64,000 nt of DNA, taken from NCBI GenBank assembly GCA_023374025.1, contig SIJG01000076.1, positions 601,858 to 665,857 of the forward strand, read 5' to 3'. This DNA comes from Heterodera schachtii (taxonomy: Eukaryota; Nematoda; Chromadorea; Rhabditida; Heteroderidae). A model generated the notes under the pieces. The model did no database searches. It was not told the origin of the DNA and saw nothing but the letters and a program-made list of their open reading frames with translations. The position numbers and the translations under genes are program-made. The stretch's first letter is position 1; every line of letters starts with the position of its first letter. Shown here in pieces: positions 33,943 to 45,410 of the stretch.

Positions 33943-34708
33943 AAGGGCTGTCAAAAATATGGAAATGAATATTTTTTCCTGGCTTCTCCATGCTCTAAAT
34001 AGTAGGAAAAACACTTTCTTTTTTGTGTTTGCGTATAAAAATCGGAACTTTTATTTGCATATTTGGTACTAATGCACTTTACCCGACATAATTTTTTTTA
34101 TTGTCTAAATTCATGTAAAATAGCTTCCGGGGGTTTTCAGCATCGCTGGTTAAGAATCTGGCGTTCATTTTAACTAATTCCGTACACCGTACCCCGAACT
34201 TTTTGTCGAACATCGAAAATTTTTCAAAATCGATTTTACAACGGCGAATAGAAGTCGAAGAACAAACAGTTTGGAGACTTTGACTCTGTCTTTTTTAATT
34301 TGAAAACCCCTGCTGGAAGCTATTTTACATGAATTTAGACAAAAAAAAAGTTTATGTCGGGTAAAGTGCATTAGTACCGCATATTTTGGCTTTTTCTGCA
34401 TATTTTGCCATTTTTGTCAAATATTTTTCGTTTGAATATCCCTTAGCAAAAAAAATTTTGATTATGCCTAAAATTAAATCCAAATCTGAATGGGTGCGCG
34501 AATTGGTCAACAGTGAGCTTCGCTACCGAAAATCTTGAGAAATTTTGATTTGCAATTGCAAAAACAATCGATGAAATTTATGAGGAATAAAATTTTTAAT
34601 TAATTTACACCCCTAATTTTCAAGTTTTTTTGTGCATATTTCACGATTTTATTTGCATATTTATGTGCATATTTTGACCAGTTTTCGTGCATATTTTTTG
34701 CAGCCCTG
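33943..34708. mobile_element. hAT-type non-autonomous element carrying a nested MITE
   Basis: Left end AAGGGCTGTCAAAAATATG and right end CATATTTTTTGCAGCCCTG are inverted repeats, flanked by GTCATGAA on both sides (33935-33942 and 34709-34716), a perfect 8-bp duplication. There is no coding capacity. A second element at 34065-34378 has inserted into it. It lies upstream of the F-box-like gene's start. Confidence 0.88.
34065..34378. mobile_element. Nested hAT-type MITE (GGTACTAATGCAC ends)
   Basis: Ends GGTACTAATGCACTTTACCC and the complementary GGGTAAAGTGCATTAGTACC are flanked by a perfect 8-bp duplication GCATATTT (34057-34064 and 34379-34386). The interior is a long imperfect foldback. A related end, GGTACTAATGCAC, occurs at 5229. 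It is younger than the host element at 33943-34708. Confidence 0.9.
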
Positions 34709-34716
34709 GTCATGAA

Positions 34717-35597
34717 AGGGAATTGATGAATAAATGTTTGGGTAATACTATAAATGGTGGGCCCCCTTTTTGGAAGAAAAATTTTTTTGTTCTAAAAAGG
34801 GTTTTCGGGGTCGAAGAACCCGAATCCAACACTCATTTTGACCAATTTCGAATCCCGGACCCTAATTCGAACAAAAAGTTAAAATTCAAAATTCTTACTT
34901 TTTGTTGAAAGAAGAAACACAAAAATCACATTTTACCCAAACAATTTTTTAATCTTTTCGCCGTAAATGGTTGCCAATGGGAGGGCGAGCAGAAAAAGGG
35001 AATGCTATGGAAACATTCTTGGTATCATTCGAAAGCTTAAAGATTATGGAATTTGTAAATATAAGAAAATAGCAAATACTTGCATTACGAAAAAAATTGC
35101 AATGAGAAGACTCAAAATTCATCATTTTTCGCGTATAATCAAAAATAATTTGTTGTCTGTTGCCTTTCCTTTATCCCCAAAATTTTGCAATAGAAAAACT
35201 TCTTTAGAGTTGAAGTTTTCGAATGACACCAAGAATGTTTGGATTGACCAAATACATAAGAAAAAAAAAAGTTATGACCTAAAAAATTGAGTGTGGTCAA
35301 TCAATGGACGCGTAAACTGTGGAACAGAGCCAATGGCACTACGGAAAAAATTCTATAGAGCGAAGTAAATGTTGTTTTTTCTATTAAAAAAAATGAAGAG
35401 ATAGTACGCCAAAGTGAGAGAAATTACAAAGAAAAAGAGAAATGACGGCTAGACTTGGACTCAGCCCACCCGGAAAAATGACATGAATTTGTTATAAAAC
35501 TGCTTGATATTGAATATTATTCACGAAAATGTATGAAAAAGTGACGACATATAGAGAAAAATTTTTTTATCAACATTTGAAATTTTTCAAAAAAACG
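34717..35597. other. Repeat remnants, no gene seen
   Basis: 34734-34890 resembles one arm of the foldback family at 5260-5723. 34960-35330 has opposing copies of a GCCAATGG word and the dispersed motif GGTATCATTCGAAAGC. A 107-codon frame at 34967-35290 has no recognisable features. Confidence 0.45.
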
Positions 35598-36055
35598 TCA
35601 TTTTTGAGTGTAATATCTCTTAACAGCCGACAATAATTGGTCAAACGCGTCAAAACCATTCTTTTTGACCTCTCTGCGCCATTGATACTCTACCAACGTG
35701 TCAGCAAACCGGAAACCTGGGACGCGCCGTTCGCGGAACCAATCCTTTGCAGGACGCCATTGAGCCTCAATACGTTGTGTGTGCGTCCCATCCTCGGCTA
35801 AACTTTAAAATTTAGCAAATTTTACTTTGACTTTCAAAAACCAATGAAACGGTGTTCGGGGTCCGAGTGGTTGACAATTTTGTGGAGAAATCCATGCTCA
35901 TTTAATCGAGAATAAGCCCTCCACATGTCAGTGTGTATTTCAGTACCAACTGCAACGTGTTTTTGGATGATCGGAAGTAGAACATCGGCACTTCTGACAT
36001 TGTCCGGACACACGACGACACGAAAGTCTTCACTGTCATTCTCAATCATTCCTTA
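35598..36055 (-). pseudogene. Merlin-type (ISXO2/IS1016-like) DDE transposase fragment
   Basis: Two exons, 35842-36055 and 35598-35797, join in phase across a 44-bp intron. They encode the C-terminal half of an ISXO2-like transposase: IENDSEDFRVVVCPDN, then GTEIHTDMWRAYSRLNEHGF with the second catalytic Asp in HTDMWRAY, VNHSDPEHRF, EDGTHTQRIEAQWRPAKDWF with the third acidic residue in the TQRIE segment, and GFRFADTLVEYQWRREV. The frame ends at a natural stop (VKRYYTQK). The N-terminal zinc-binding part and the first catalytic Asp are missing: an AG acceptor sits at 36056 and a GC-rich palindrome lies immediately upstream. Merlin elements are known in nematodes. This copy is probably dead. Confidence 0.8.
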
Positions 36056-36098
36056 AAAAATTTGAACTTCGCAAAAGGGAGCATGCGAAGACGGAGCA

Positions 36099-36250
36099 AG
36101 TAGTGGGGCGAGACGGAGGGCGGAGGAAAAAGTCTGACGAGCGCCACAGGCGGTTGACTGCGGGGGCCCGAAGGGCCCCCGCCAATCAGTCAACCGCCTG
36201 CGGATCACGCGCGGACTTCTTCCGTAGCCCGTAGTCTCGCCCCACCTACT
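36099..36250. repeat. GC-rich palindromic element of about 150 bp
   Basis: A near-perfect hairpin: AGTAGTGGGGCGAGAC pairs with GTCTCGCCCCACCTACT, AGGCGGTTGACTG pairs with CAGTCAACCGCCT, and the tip is CGGGGGCCCGAAGGGCCCCCG. It sits just upstream of the truncated Merlin transposase, in the position of its missing 5' half. No target duplication is evident. Confidence 0.85.
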
Positions 36251-36341
36251 GGCCGCCGTAGTCGAGTGTGCGGCGGTTTTTTAGCGCAATACTCGATATC
36301 CAAGGCTAAACGATTTTCGTGCATTATATAAGAAAAAAAAC

Positions 36342-36724
36342 CTTTTGGACCAACTTGATCAGATCACTCCTTCATGGTGATCTGAAAAGCCAAAAATGGC
36401 TTGAAATCGGGAAAATTTTCGAAAAAAATTCCTAGGGGGTTAGGAAAATTTTTCTGGAAAATTTGAGTCCTATCAGAAAGAGGACAAAATTCGCTACCGA
36501 TTTGCCTTTTGGATGGTGAGTCTACGACTAATATCCGTGGAGAAAGAGAGCGTGAAAATTGGACAATTCAAAAATAACTGATTTCTACCGTATTTCAAGG
36601 GAAACTGGTAGAAAACTGATCTTTTTATGGTAGTCAATTTTGATAGAAAATTTCCCCGATTTCAAGCCATTTTTGGCTTTTTAGGTCACCATGAAGGAGT
36701 GATCTGATCAAGTTGGTCCAAAAG
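36342..36724. repeat. Inverted repeat with arms of about 75 bp
   Basis: The left arm CTTTTGGACCAACTTGATCA and its complement at the right continue for about 75 bp, through GATCACTCCTTCATGGTGA and AGCCAAAAATGGCTTGAAAT. The roughly 230-bp core has no gene. It may be a MITE; flanking duplications are not clear. Confidence 0.8.
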
Positions 36725-39092
36725 ACTTTTTTGATCAGCATCAAAAGTTCGCCTATCAGGAATTTTCTCAGATTTTTCTGCCAACTTGGAAATAAGTTTT
36801 TGGTGATTAGACATTTTGATGCATTACTTTTGTTACACCAAAAAGGGGGGCTGTTTGGGTCATGACCAATTTTTTAGATAAAGAAGGGAGTTATCGGATC
36901 AGTTTTTGGGTATATATTAGTGCCCTAATAGACGTTTCTTTTGGCGTAAAAAAGAGCTTTTTGCCACCATTCATTTTTGAGAAAACCGATTTTTCCGAAA
37001 AAATTTTTTTTGATGCAATACTTTTGTGACTGACTGTACTAGGCTTTTCTCTGCACAGTGGAGTTGACCCATAGTGCAATGGCAGTGCCACAACAGAAGA
37101 GGAACACCAAAGAGGAGAATATTTTGCAAAATGATGACATTTGCCGTGCATTTACCTTACCCCCCTACCACCCAAATCAATCAAATAATCAATTCGACGA
37201 ATAATTTTCTCCCAATCTCATTTGTAAAAGGTTAGAAATTTTCTTTGCCAACCAAATCCAACATTGTTGATATCCTTCGAAAGCTTAACATGTTTGATGC
37301 TGTTTCTAAGCTATTGCTTCGCGATTAGACATTACTAAAAAAAGTTATACATGAAAATTGCAAAAAAAAAATCAATTTTTTTTTTGCATTTTTTCTTCAT
37401 AAATTTTTTATATGCTAGAAAATCTTTTTGTTTTTTGTAAGGCTAATCATTCCGAGGTCACAAAAATTTTCGGAAATCGGAATTCCGACCCCAAAAACGT
37501 CGGAAATTTTGAAAAATATAAAATATGGTAATTTTTTAAAAATATTTTAATAGCTTAAGTTTTAAAATTCTAAACCAAATGAAAGGTGATTCCAAAAAAT
37601 TTTGGTATATTTCTTTATGTATCTGCTTGAGAATCACGCATAACTGAATTCAGACTTGGGAGCCTCAAAATCTGATTCGTTTGAAAAAAAATAAATTAAA
37701 TAAATTTGGATTTTTATTTTGCTTTCTAATTTTCATAATGAATGCCTTTTTATGCTAAAAAAATTATTGGTTTCAAAATTTCTACTCAACAGCTTTAGTC
37801 ATTTTTGGATTTTCAAAGGCCAAAATAATTTAAAATTTTTTTATTATTATTATAAATTAATGCTGAAAAATTTAATCAAACTTTTTCTAGAAAATAAAAA
37901 AGTAGGAATTTATTCAATTTTTTTGTTTATGGTGAGCGCCAAAAAACGACAAATATGGACGCTCTTCTGTATTATAGGGGAGAAAAGTCCAAATAGAGAT
38001 TTCTACGAACAAAAAGTGGTGTTAAAGCTAAGAGTTTCCCTGCCAAAAAATATGTTTCTTTGCTTTTCTCATCAAAACAAAGCCGTAGCATTTTCTCAGA
38101 TGTTGAGAAATTAGCGTGGTTCTTTTTTTCAAATAAAAAGTCTTTTCTAGGGTAATTTGGGGCGCTGATTACGAATATGCCATTTATTTTTCAAAATTCC
38201 GAATCCCGAACCCGAATTCGAACAAAAATTCGAAATTCATAAATGACAAGGAAAACATATTTCTAGGGGTTTTCGAGGTCGCTGAACACGGTTATGACAC
38301 CCTTTTTGGCTAAATTCCGAAACCCGAACCCGGATTCGAACAAAAAAAAACCGAGACTAACTTTTAAGCCTAGGCACCCTCCACTAAAAATAACCCAAAG
38401 AATTCAAAAAAGGCAAAAATGTCAAAAAAGAATCATATAACTAGAAAGATAAAAAAGGTGGTGAGCAAATTCAAAATCTCATGTCAATCAAATATTGCCC
38501 ATCTGCTATTCTCCTCTCTCCCACTTTTTGGGTCACCATTTTGCCGTACATTTATTTCTGTCAACCTTTTAAATATTGACAATCAAATCGAAGGAGTAAA
38601 ACTTTCACATTCATTATTAGGTACAAATTAAAAAATCAAATTATTTTTCAAAAAATAAAATATCGAAAATATTTTTTCCTATTTTCATAAATATTTTTGA
38701 TGTCCTTTATTTATTATGTTCGAGATGCGGCAAACGAAGATGATCCGCATTCTTTTTTTAACCAACACTAATTTGTAAGTGATGCAAATGAATAAAAAAA
38801 AAATGGACCTATAGAATAATTATTTATTTTAATCAAATTTTATTAGAATTCGAATTTTTAAATTATTCATTTTTTCATAAGAATTTTGAAATTTTTTAAT
38901 GTAAAAAATTAATTAATTAATTACTATATTAGCATTTTATAAAAATCTAAATTTATTCTCTTATTTTAATAGTTTTTCTTTTTTTCATTTTGATTCTCCA
39001 GCTATGATTTTGGTTTCATTCATTGCTGCTTTTCAAAATTTTGGTCGGATTTTTATTTTATTATTATATATTATTTATACTTGATATAAAAA
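36725..39092. other. No gene seen
   Basis: Contains remnants only: a GATATCCTTCGAAAGCTTAACA motif near 37272, one arm of the GGTAAT foldback family near 38150-38340, and long AT-rich stretches. A 131-codon frame at 37719-38114 has composition expected of chance in this DNA. Confidence 0.45.
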
Positions 39093-40365
39093 GGTGTCCT
39101 CTCAAAGGACCCACAGACAAAGGACCCACGGGCAAAGGACCCACAGACAAGGGACCCACAAAGACAAAGGACCCACAGTCAAAGGACCCACGGACAAAGG
39201 TCCCACAAAGACAGAGGACCCACAGACAAAGGACCCACAAAATTGAATTTAATTAAAAATAAGCTGTGAGAGAAATGTCTGTGACTAATTATACACCAAA
39301 GAAAAATATATTAAAATGATATTTTTATTTTTATGTCATCTATTTTTCAGTTTTTGACAAAAAAAATTGGTTTAAAATTTATATTTCAACTTTTTTTTTT
39401 TCATTAACCGCAGAAATAACCGAAAACCGGGGTCTAAAACAGGGCATAACCGAAAACCTGGCCCGTAGTGGTAAATCATGGACAAGTTGAACCAATTAAA
39501 AAATAATAATGAAAAATTTCAAATCGATTTACTTCAATTATTTCAAACAATTAATCATTTTGGACTAAGTTATGTTTTGAAATTTTCTTTAAAATTTTTA
39601 TTCACAAATTTTTGTCGATTGATATGAGCATACTTTGTAAATATTAAAAAAGGAGTTTTTGGATCCCAAATGAAACATTAAAATATTTCATCTGGGCTCT
39701 GATTTCAAATCGATTATTTATTTTTAGGCCTTAAAAATAATAATAATTATTTAAAAAATTAAAATAAAATATATAACAAAAAATTACAGTTGTTCTTGAC
39801 TACGATGCTGAGGCCAGCTCCAAAAAGGCCAAATACCGATAAGATTTGACCAAAAAATATGGAAAAGCAGCAATGAGGCAGAGCTCTCGCTAAGAAAAAA
39901 TTGATTTAACAAATTTTAATTCAAAAATTTTTATATTTTTTAAAAATTACGCCTTTCGTTCCGTTGTGTAAAAACGGCTTCGCAAAACGGCCTGGCCCGT
40001 AATGCTCATTTTTTGTCGGCCAAATGCTGATTTTTAAAATTTTCAATTGGGAGCCCTGACTAAAAACTTAACCAAATCAAAAAACTTTAACGTAGAAATG
40101 CATTATGAACCCCTTTCTTTATAGAATAAGTGCAGAAAAGATTTGTATAAATCCATACAATGTATAAACCTAATCATTAGCTTTTTTATTTTCACAATTA
40201 TAATTAAATTATTATTTTGTGGGTCCTTTGTCTGTAGGGTCCTCTGTCTTTGTGGGTCCTTTGTCCATGGGTCCTTTGACTGTGGGTCCTTTGTCTTTGT
40301 GGGTCCCTTGTCTGTGGGTCCTTTGTCCGTGGGTCCTTTGTCTGTGGGTCCTTTGTCACTGCACC
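39093..40365. mobile_element. Foldback element with GACAAAGGACCCACA minisatellite arms
   Basis: Flanked by a perfect 9-bp duplication ATATAAAAA (39084-39092 and 40366-40374). The left arm starts GGTGTCCTCTCAAAGGACCCAC and the right arm ends GTGGGTCCTTTGTCACTGCACC. Both arms are a 15-bp minisatellite, GACAAAGGACCCACA, with the same order of variants in mirror image (for example a double ACAAAGACA block and a CACGGACAAAGG unit). The roughly 970-bp interior is AT-rich, with a fragment of the 17303-type element near 40090-40160 and no transposase. Confidence 0.92.
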
Positions 40366-43300
40366 ATATAAAAACATGCTTTCAATTTTAAATAAAATGA
40401 ATACCTTATTTTCTGTTGTTGTACAAGTTGAAGGGAATTAAATAATATTAAAAATATAATTAGTTGCTCACATATTTCTTTTTAACACTTTTCATCAGAT
40501 CTCGGACGGGTCGAGCAGATACCCGGCTGGCTTTTTAGGGGCCATCGGGTCGGGCAAATTTTTGAAATTTTTAAATGAATTTTCATCCCGAAATACGTTA
40601 AATGAAAAACCTTTTCCAATCGATATATTAATTAAATTTAAAAATGCTTGAAAAATTAATTTTACTTTTTGATATTGTCGATTATATGCTTATTCATATT
40701 TATGTTAATTTAAATACATTTTTTATTTAGCATCATCATTATTATTTTTTCACTTGCTCCTCATTCACTCTTTTAATTTCCCGGGGCTTTGAGCATGTCC
40801 CTGCCATATTTTCCCTTTTATTTTCACTTCTTTTAAATTATTATGCTAAATTTTAAAATTTGCTCATTATTTATAAATGAAAGTCACTTCGAAAGCTTAA
40901 CATATTTTATGTTTTATTTAAAATTTTTGTTTTAAGGTTTATTAATTACTTCTTGCTCTTATATTTTAATAAGATGTCATTAATTTTTTTATTGTTTCAA
41001 ATTAATTTTTCATTCAATAAGCAAATGATTTAGTTTAAAAAATATTTTAAAGAAAAATTAGTGCCGGTTGTTTTCTCGTTGGTTGATCAAGAGCAATTCC
41101 CTTGTTGAGAAAATCATCACCGCTTTTTATATAAATTTATAATTTAGTTTTTATTATTCTTGCGAAAAATCATTTTCAATTTAAATTAAGGCAAGGAGAT
41201 TATAATAATTTTAGATTTAAAAAAATTTAGTTAGGTATTTTGCGGAAATAACTGATTTGCTTTTAGAAAATAAATTGAAATAATATTTATTTTATTTTTT
41301 AGATTGAAATATGTTTTATGATAAATATTTAAATTAAATTTTTTTAAGTAAATTAGCTGATTTTTATTTGGTATTCCGGTTGTATTTTTTTCTGATTAAT
41401 CGAGAAAAACTCCCATTCGGGATTTTTATCTATGATTTTTTTGCAATTCATTTTTTTTGTATATAAATAATAATTTTTATTGGTATTTATGGTCCAATTT
41501 ATAAAATATATTTCTTATTTTTTTATTGCTATTATCAGGTTTTGTATCTTTTTAATATTGATTTTTTTCATTAAACTGCTTACATTTTATTCATATGACG
41601 TGATTTCGAAATTTTTATCCGTTTTTCTATGCAGCTTTTTTGGGTATATTTATTTATTTTAATGTTTTTGAGTATTATAAAAAATGGAATATATGTTAAT
41701 CATTTTTCAAACAGAATAAAAAAAATTATTTTGATAATGGGATTATATGAATATCAAAAAGTTAGATTTTATATGTTTTTCATTAGTCTAAATTTTTGAT
41801 TTTTTTTTGTTTAAACTTTAATTTTTAATTTACTTTTCTTCATCCCCTTGACAATTCAAAATGACTGAGTTTAGCGTTTAAATTTATTTTTGATTAAAGA
41901 CAAAATCTCATATTAGAAATAATTGTTTTTCTGTAAAAGGATTTACAATTGTTTTAATTAGTTAATCACAAATTTAACAATTATTTAAATTAATTACATT
42001 TTTACATTTAATTTATCTTAATTCTTTGTTTTTTTTGTTTTTATTTATTTCTGAATTACTTTAATTTTTATAATTTATCACTTGATTCATTTATTCGTTT
42101 AATGAAATTGAATGAATGAAATTCTCATAAAAGTCGACGTTTTCGCTTTTATTGCCTTAATTTTTTTCATCAATCTAATTATTTTGTAAAATATATTATC
42201 TAAATTTATAATTGTATCATTTTACAATGAAAAATTTTTAGTGTTATTTCATATGTAACTCAAATAAATTATTATTTGGTTTATCTATATATATATTTTT
42301 TTAGAAAATTCATATTTTAAATTTCCTAAATATTAATTAATTTGATTACGATAATTCTAATCTAATTATATATTTAGATTTCTACATTTTTTTGTTTTAT
42401 ATTATCATAATACAAAAATTTTGTCTCCTTTTTGTGCATTGATTATTTATTAACTATATTATTTATAAATTTATAATTGTATCAAATGATTTATTTTCAA
42501 TGTTATTCCTGAATGATAGGTATAATTTAACATTTATGTTATTTTAATGATATTCACTTTAAAACATTTTCTCCAAAAAATATTTATAATGTTCTTCAAT
42601 GAATTGAACAAAATTATCAAAAAAGTTTTTTTAATGTTAACCTTTAATTACAAATTCATTAAATATTAATTCATTCATTATTTATTGATTTTTAATGCCT
42701 TTGATTTTCAATTGAGTTTTGGCATTGTGATAACAACATTTATTTAAAAATATCCCTAATTACGAATTGATAATTTTTATACTATTTTATTTATTGTTTA
42801 AATAATTCCAATTATTTATTTTTATTCATTTGTCTTTTGCGTTTTAAATTAAATAGAAATATATTATTGTAATAAATAATCCTTTAATCCTCAATATTTT
42901 TAGCAAATCTTAATATATTTCAATATATGTATTTTTATTATTTATTTGACCGTTTTTAAAAGTTAGGGGTGCCCACCATTTTGTACTTTTTCGGCATTTT
43001 TAACCGGATCAAAAACAGTGTTTAAATATTTTTAAATTTTCTTTGGTATCAAATTTGCCTTTGCTTCTGATACACGCATAAAAATTTAGGTGTCTATTGT
43101 TGTGATTAGTTTTTTTTCTTCATCGTTATAAATTTAAATCAAATTGATTATTAATTTTTTCAAAAAATTCTCAGCATTGTTATCATCATTGCCGGACCAA
43201 AACTGATTTTTCAAAAAAAAAAACAATAAAACTCAATTTATTTCTTTGCGACACAAATGCAAAAATTTATCAATTTTATTCTACCTTTTTCTTTTAAATT

Positions 43301-44522
43301 AATTCTTTAAGTTTTTTTACAAATTTGCATGTCAGTAATTGGATAAAAGTTATATTGAATATCAATAAAAAAGAAGGTAATATATATAAACCTTATTAAT
43401 CGGCAGATGAATTGCTAAATATAATTAAAGCCAAAGTACAAGAGGCTTAAAAATTTTTTTACTTTATAATAAATATGGCCAGATTTTTAAGCATAAATAA
43501 TAATTAAGCATCAAAATTTCCTAAATTAAGAAGAAATAAGGCTTGTTTTGGCTATATTATATGAAAATAAATTTTGTTAAACATATGCAATTCAGCTAAA
43601 TTTGAATTAAAAATTCCTCGATGAAATGCATATATACAATAAGCAGCAAATAAATATCTGTCTTTTACTATTACTATAAGAGTATACGACCAAATACCGA
43701 AAAAATTTTATTAAATATATAATCAACAAAAAAATTCCCATCAAATTATGTGTAGAAAAAAAATAAAATTTTATTTTATTTTGAAGTAAAAATAAATTAA
43801 AGCAAAAATTTAAATCCAAGTTATTCATAAGATTGGAACAATTTTTGAAATATTGCATTTTGCGAAAAATTTCATGCTGAGGATTTAGGTATTAGATTTT
43901 TTTTCATGCCATGGCCTTAAGGCATAGATAATACTTTATATCAGAAATTTGAAACTTAAAAAAGAGACCTGCGGTTAGGCAGTGCCAGTTAGAAAAATAG
44001 ATTTGGCTTTTTTCCATACCAGATTATTTGAGAGGGAATTTACCGGACTCGCTGAGTTCGCCCCAGCCTAGTTTTTGGCATATAACTTTTTTTCTTTGTC
44101 AAACAACTCCAACAAAATCTTGGTATCATTCGAAAGCATTTAACATACTATATTAGCGTTACAAAAAAGCAAAAATATTTTAAAGCCGGGACAAAAATTA
44201 CCTGAAAATTTTGCGCAGCCAAAAAGAGTTACATTAGACATAAAAAAAGAGCGATAAAGCGTGACCGGAAAATGCGTCGGTAGAAAATGCGTCAACGACA
44301 AACAATATTTTAAAATAAAGTTCTGCAGCATAAGCATTGTATGCTAAAATTAAAATTCTACAAAACATCGACTGAATTCCGAATGCCAGACCCTGATTTG
44401 AGCAAAAAGTCGAGAGTCCAAATTTATGACATTAAAATTTTCACTGACCCTTCACCAGTGACGCATTTTCGGGAGCTCGATAAAGTCGCGCAAAAAGAAA
44501 GAAAGACCAACAATTAATCGAT
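40366..44522. other. AT-rich DNA with no recognisable gene
   Basis: Very AT-rich over most of its length. The open frames (41480-41662 plus, 43607-43858 minus) are Phe/Ile/Leu/Tyr-rich as expected by chance. The dispersed CTTCGAAAGCTTAACAT and GGTATCATTCGAAAGC motifs occur near 40886 and 44121. GACCGGAAAATGCGTC near 44265 resembles GACGCATTTTCCGGGCG near 243. Confidence 0.45.
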
Positions 44523-45410
44523 TTAAATTGAATTCTTCATTTTTTTCGCTGCTGCTGGCGTTATGTCCATTAGAAATGCAGTTTCAATTTCAGAAAACGT
44601 TTTTCTCAATTCGTCATATTTTCGTTTTAATTTTTCTTTTTTTCCACTGAGATTTGGTCCAATGCTTTTGCCGTTACCTTAAAATTGTGTTTGGTTTGGT
44701 TTCATAAATTTTAAAATCTTTGGCAACCTTTTGAGCAATTTTCAAAGCTTTGTTCAACGGCACCCAAATTTTGCTTTTTTGTTTCATTCGGAAGCTCTAA
44801 ACAAATGATTAAAAAACATGCTGGCGCTTTTTCTTAAATTCCGCCAAGGGTCACGAAAACAAAAAATGTAAGACAAATAAATTCTTAACTTGGCTTAAAT
44901 TCAATCAAATATTTCATGCTAGCATTCAATAACTTTAAGTATTGTCTGCATTATTCTGATAGACAACACTTATAGATATTGGATGCTACCATGAAATATA
45001 TTAATTTAGTTGAGTTTGAGCCATATTATGAATTTTGATGTGTTACACATTTCTTGTTTAGAAGCCATTGGCTGATTGCGCATGTGTTTAAGAAGCGCTT
45101 TAGAACTATACCTAGCATAATTATTTTTTAAATGCTTACTTTCATCGGAGTCATTTTCCGATTCATCTGTGCATTTAATATGATTTCCAACAAATTCAAC
45201 TCCGTCTAATTTTGGTAAATCAGTGATTTTTGGCAAATTATTCCAAAATTCATCGCCAAGGTCATCATCGTAACTTTTAATGTTGTCATTAGCATTACTT
45301 TGAGTCGAATTGTCTCCATTTTTGTAGTTATTACCATGTACATTAATGATGGTCACCAAAATAGTAATAATAATAACAATTAAATTATTTAAGAAAATAA
45401 AGAAATTCAT
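44523..45410 (-). pseudogene. Secreted protein gene, probably damaged
   Basis: The first exon (45006-45410 region) encodes a strong signal peptide, MNFFIFLNNLIVIIITILV then TIINVHG. An Asn-, Ser- and Asp-rich region follows (DDDLGDEFWNNLPKITDLPK). A downstream exon starts at 44796 after a GTTTAG acceptor and gives KIWVPLNKALKIAQKVAKDF, then YETKPNTIL. After a frame change it gives LKRKYDELRKTFSEIETAFL and ends AAAKKMKNSI at 44523. The frame breaks near 44680 (a GTAACGG next to the donor-like AAGGTAAC) and again at an A run near 44645. Either further small introns are present or the gene is broken. I recognise no family. The signal peptide plus basic tail recalls the gene at 13803-15151. Confidence 0.5.

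Noticed and set aside
37719..38114. 131-codon plus-strand frame
   Set aside because: Phe/Leu/Lys/Asn composition is that expected of chance in AT-rich DNA; no domain, signal peptide or splice context.
39093..40365. Regularly spaced repeats that could suggest a CRISPR array
   Set aside because: The units are directly adjacent without spacers, occur in mirror-image arms and lie within a transposon bounded by a target duplication in a nuclear genome.
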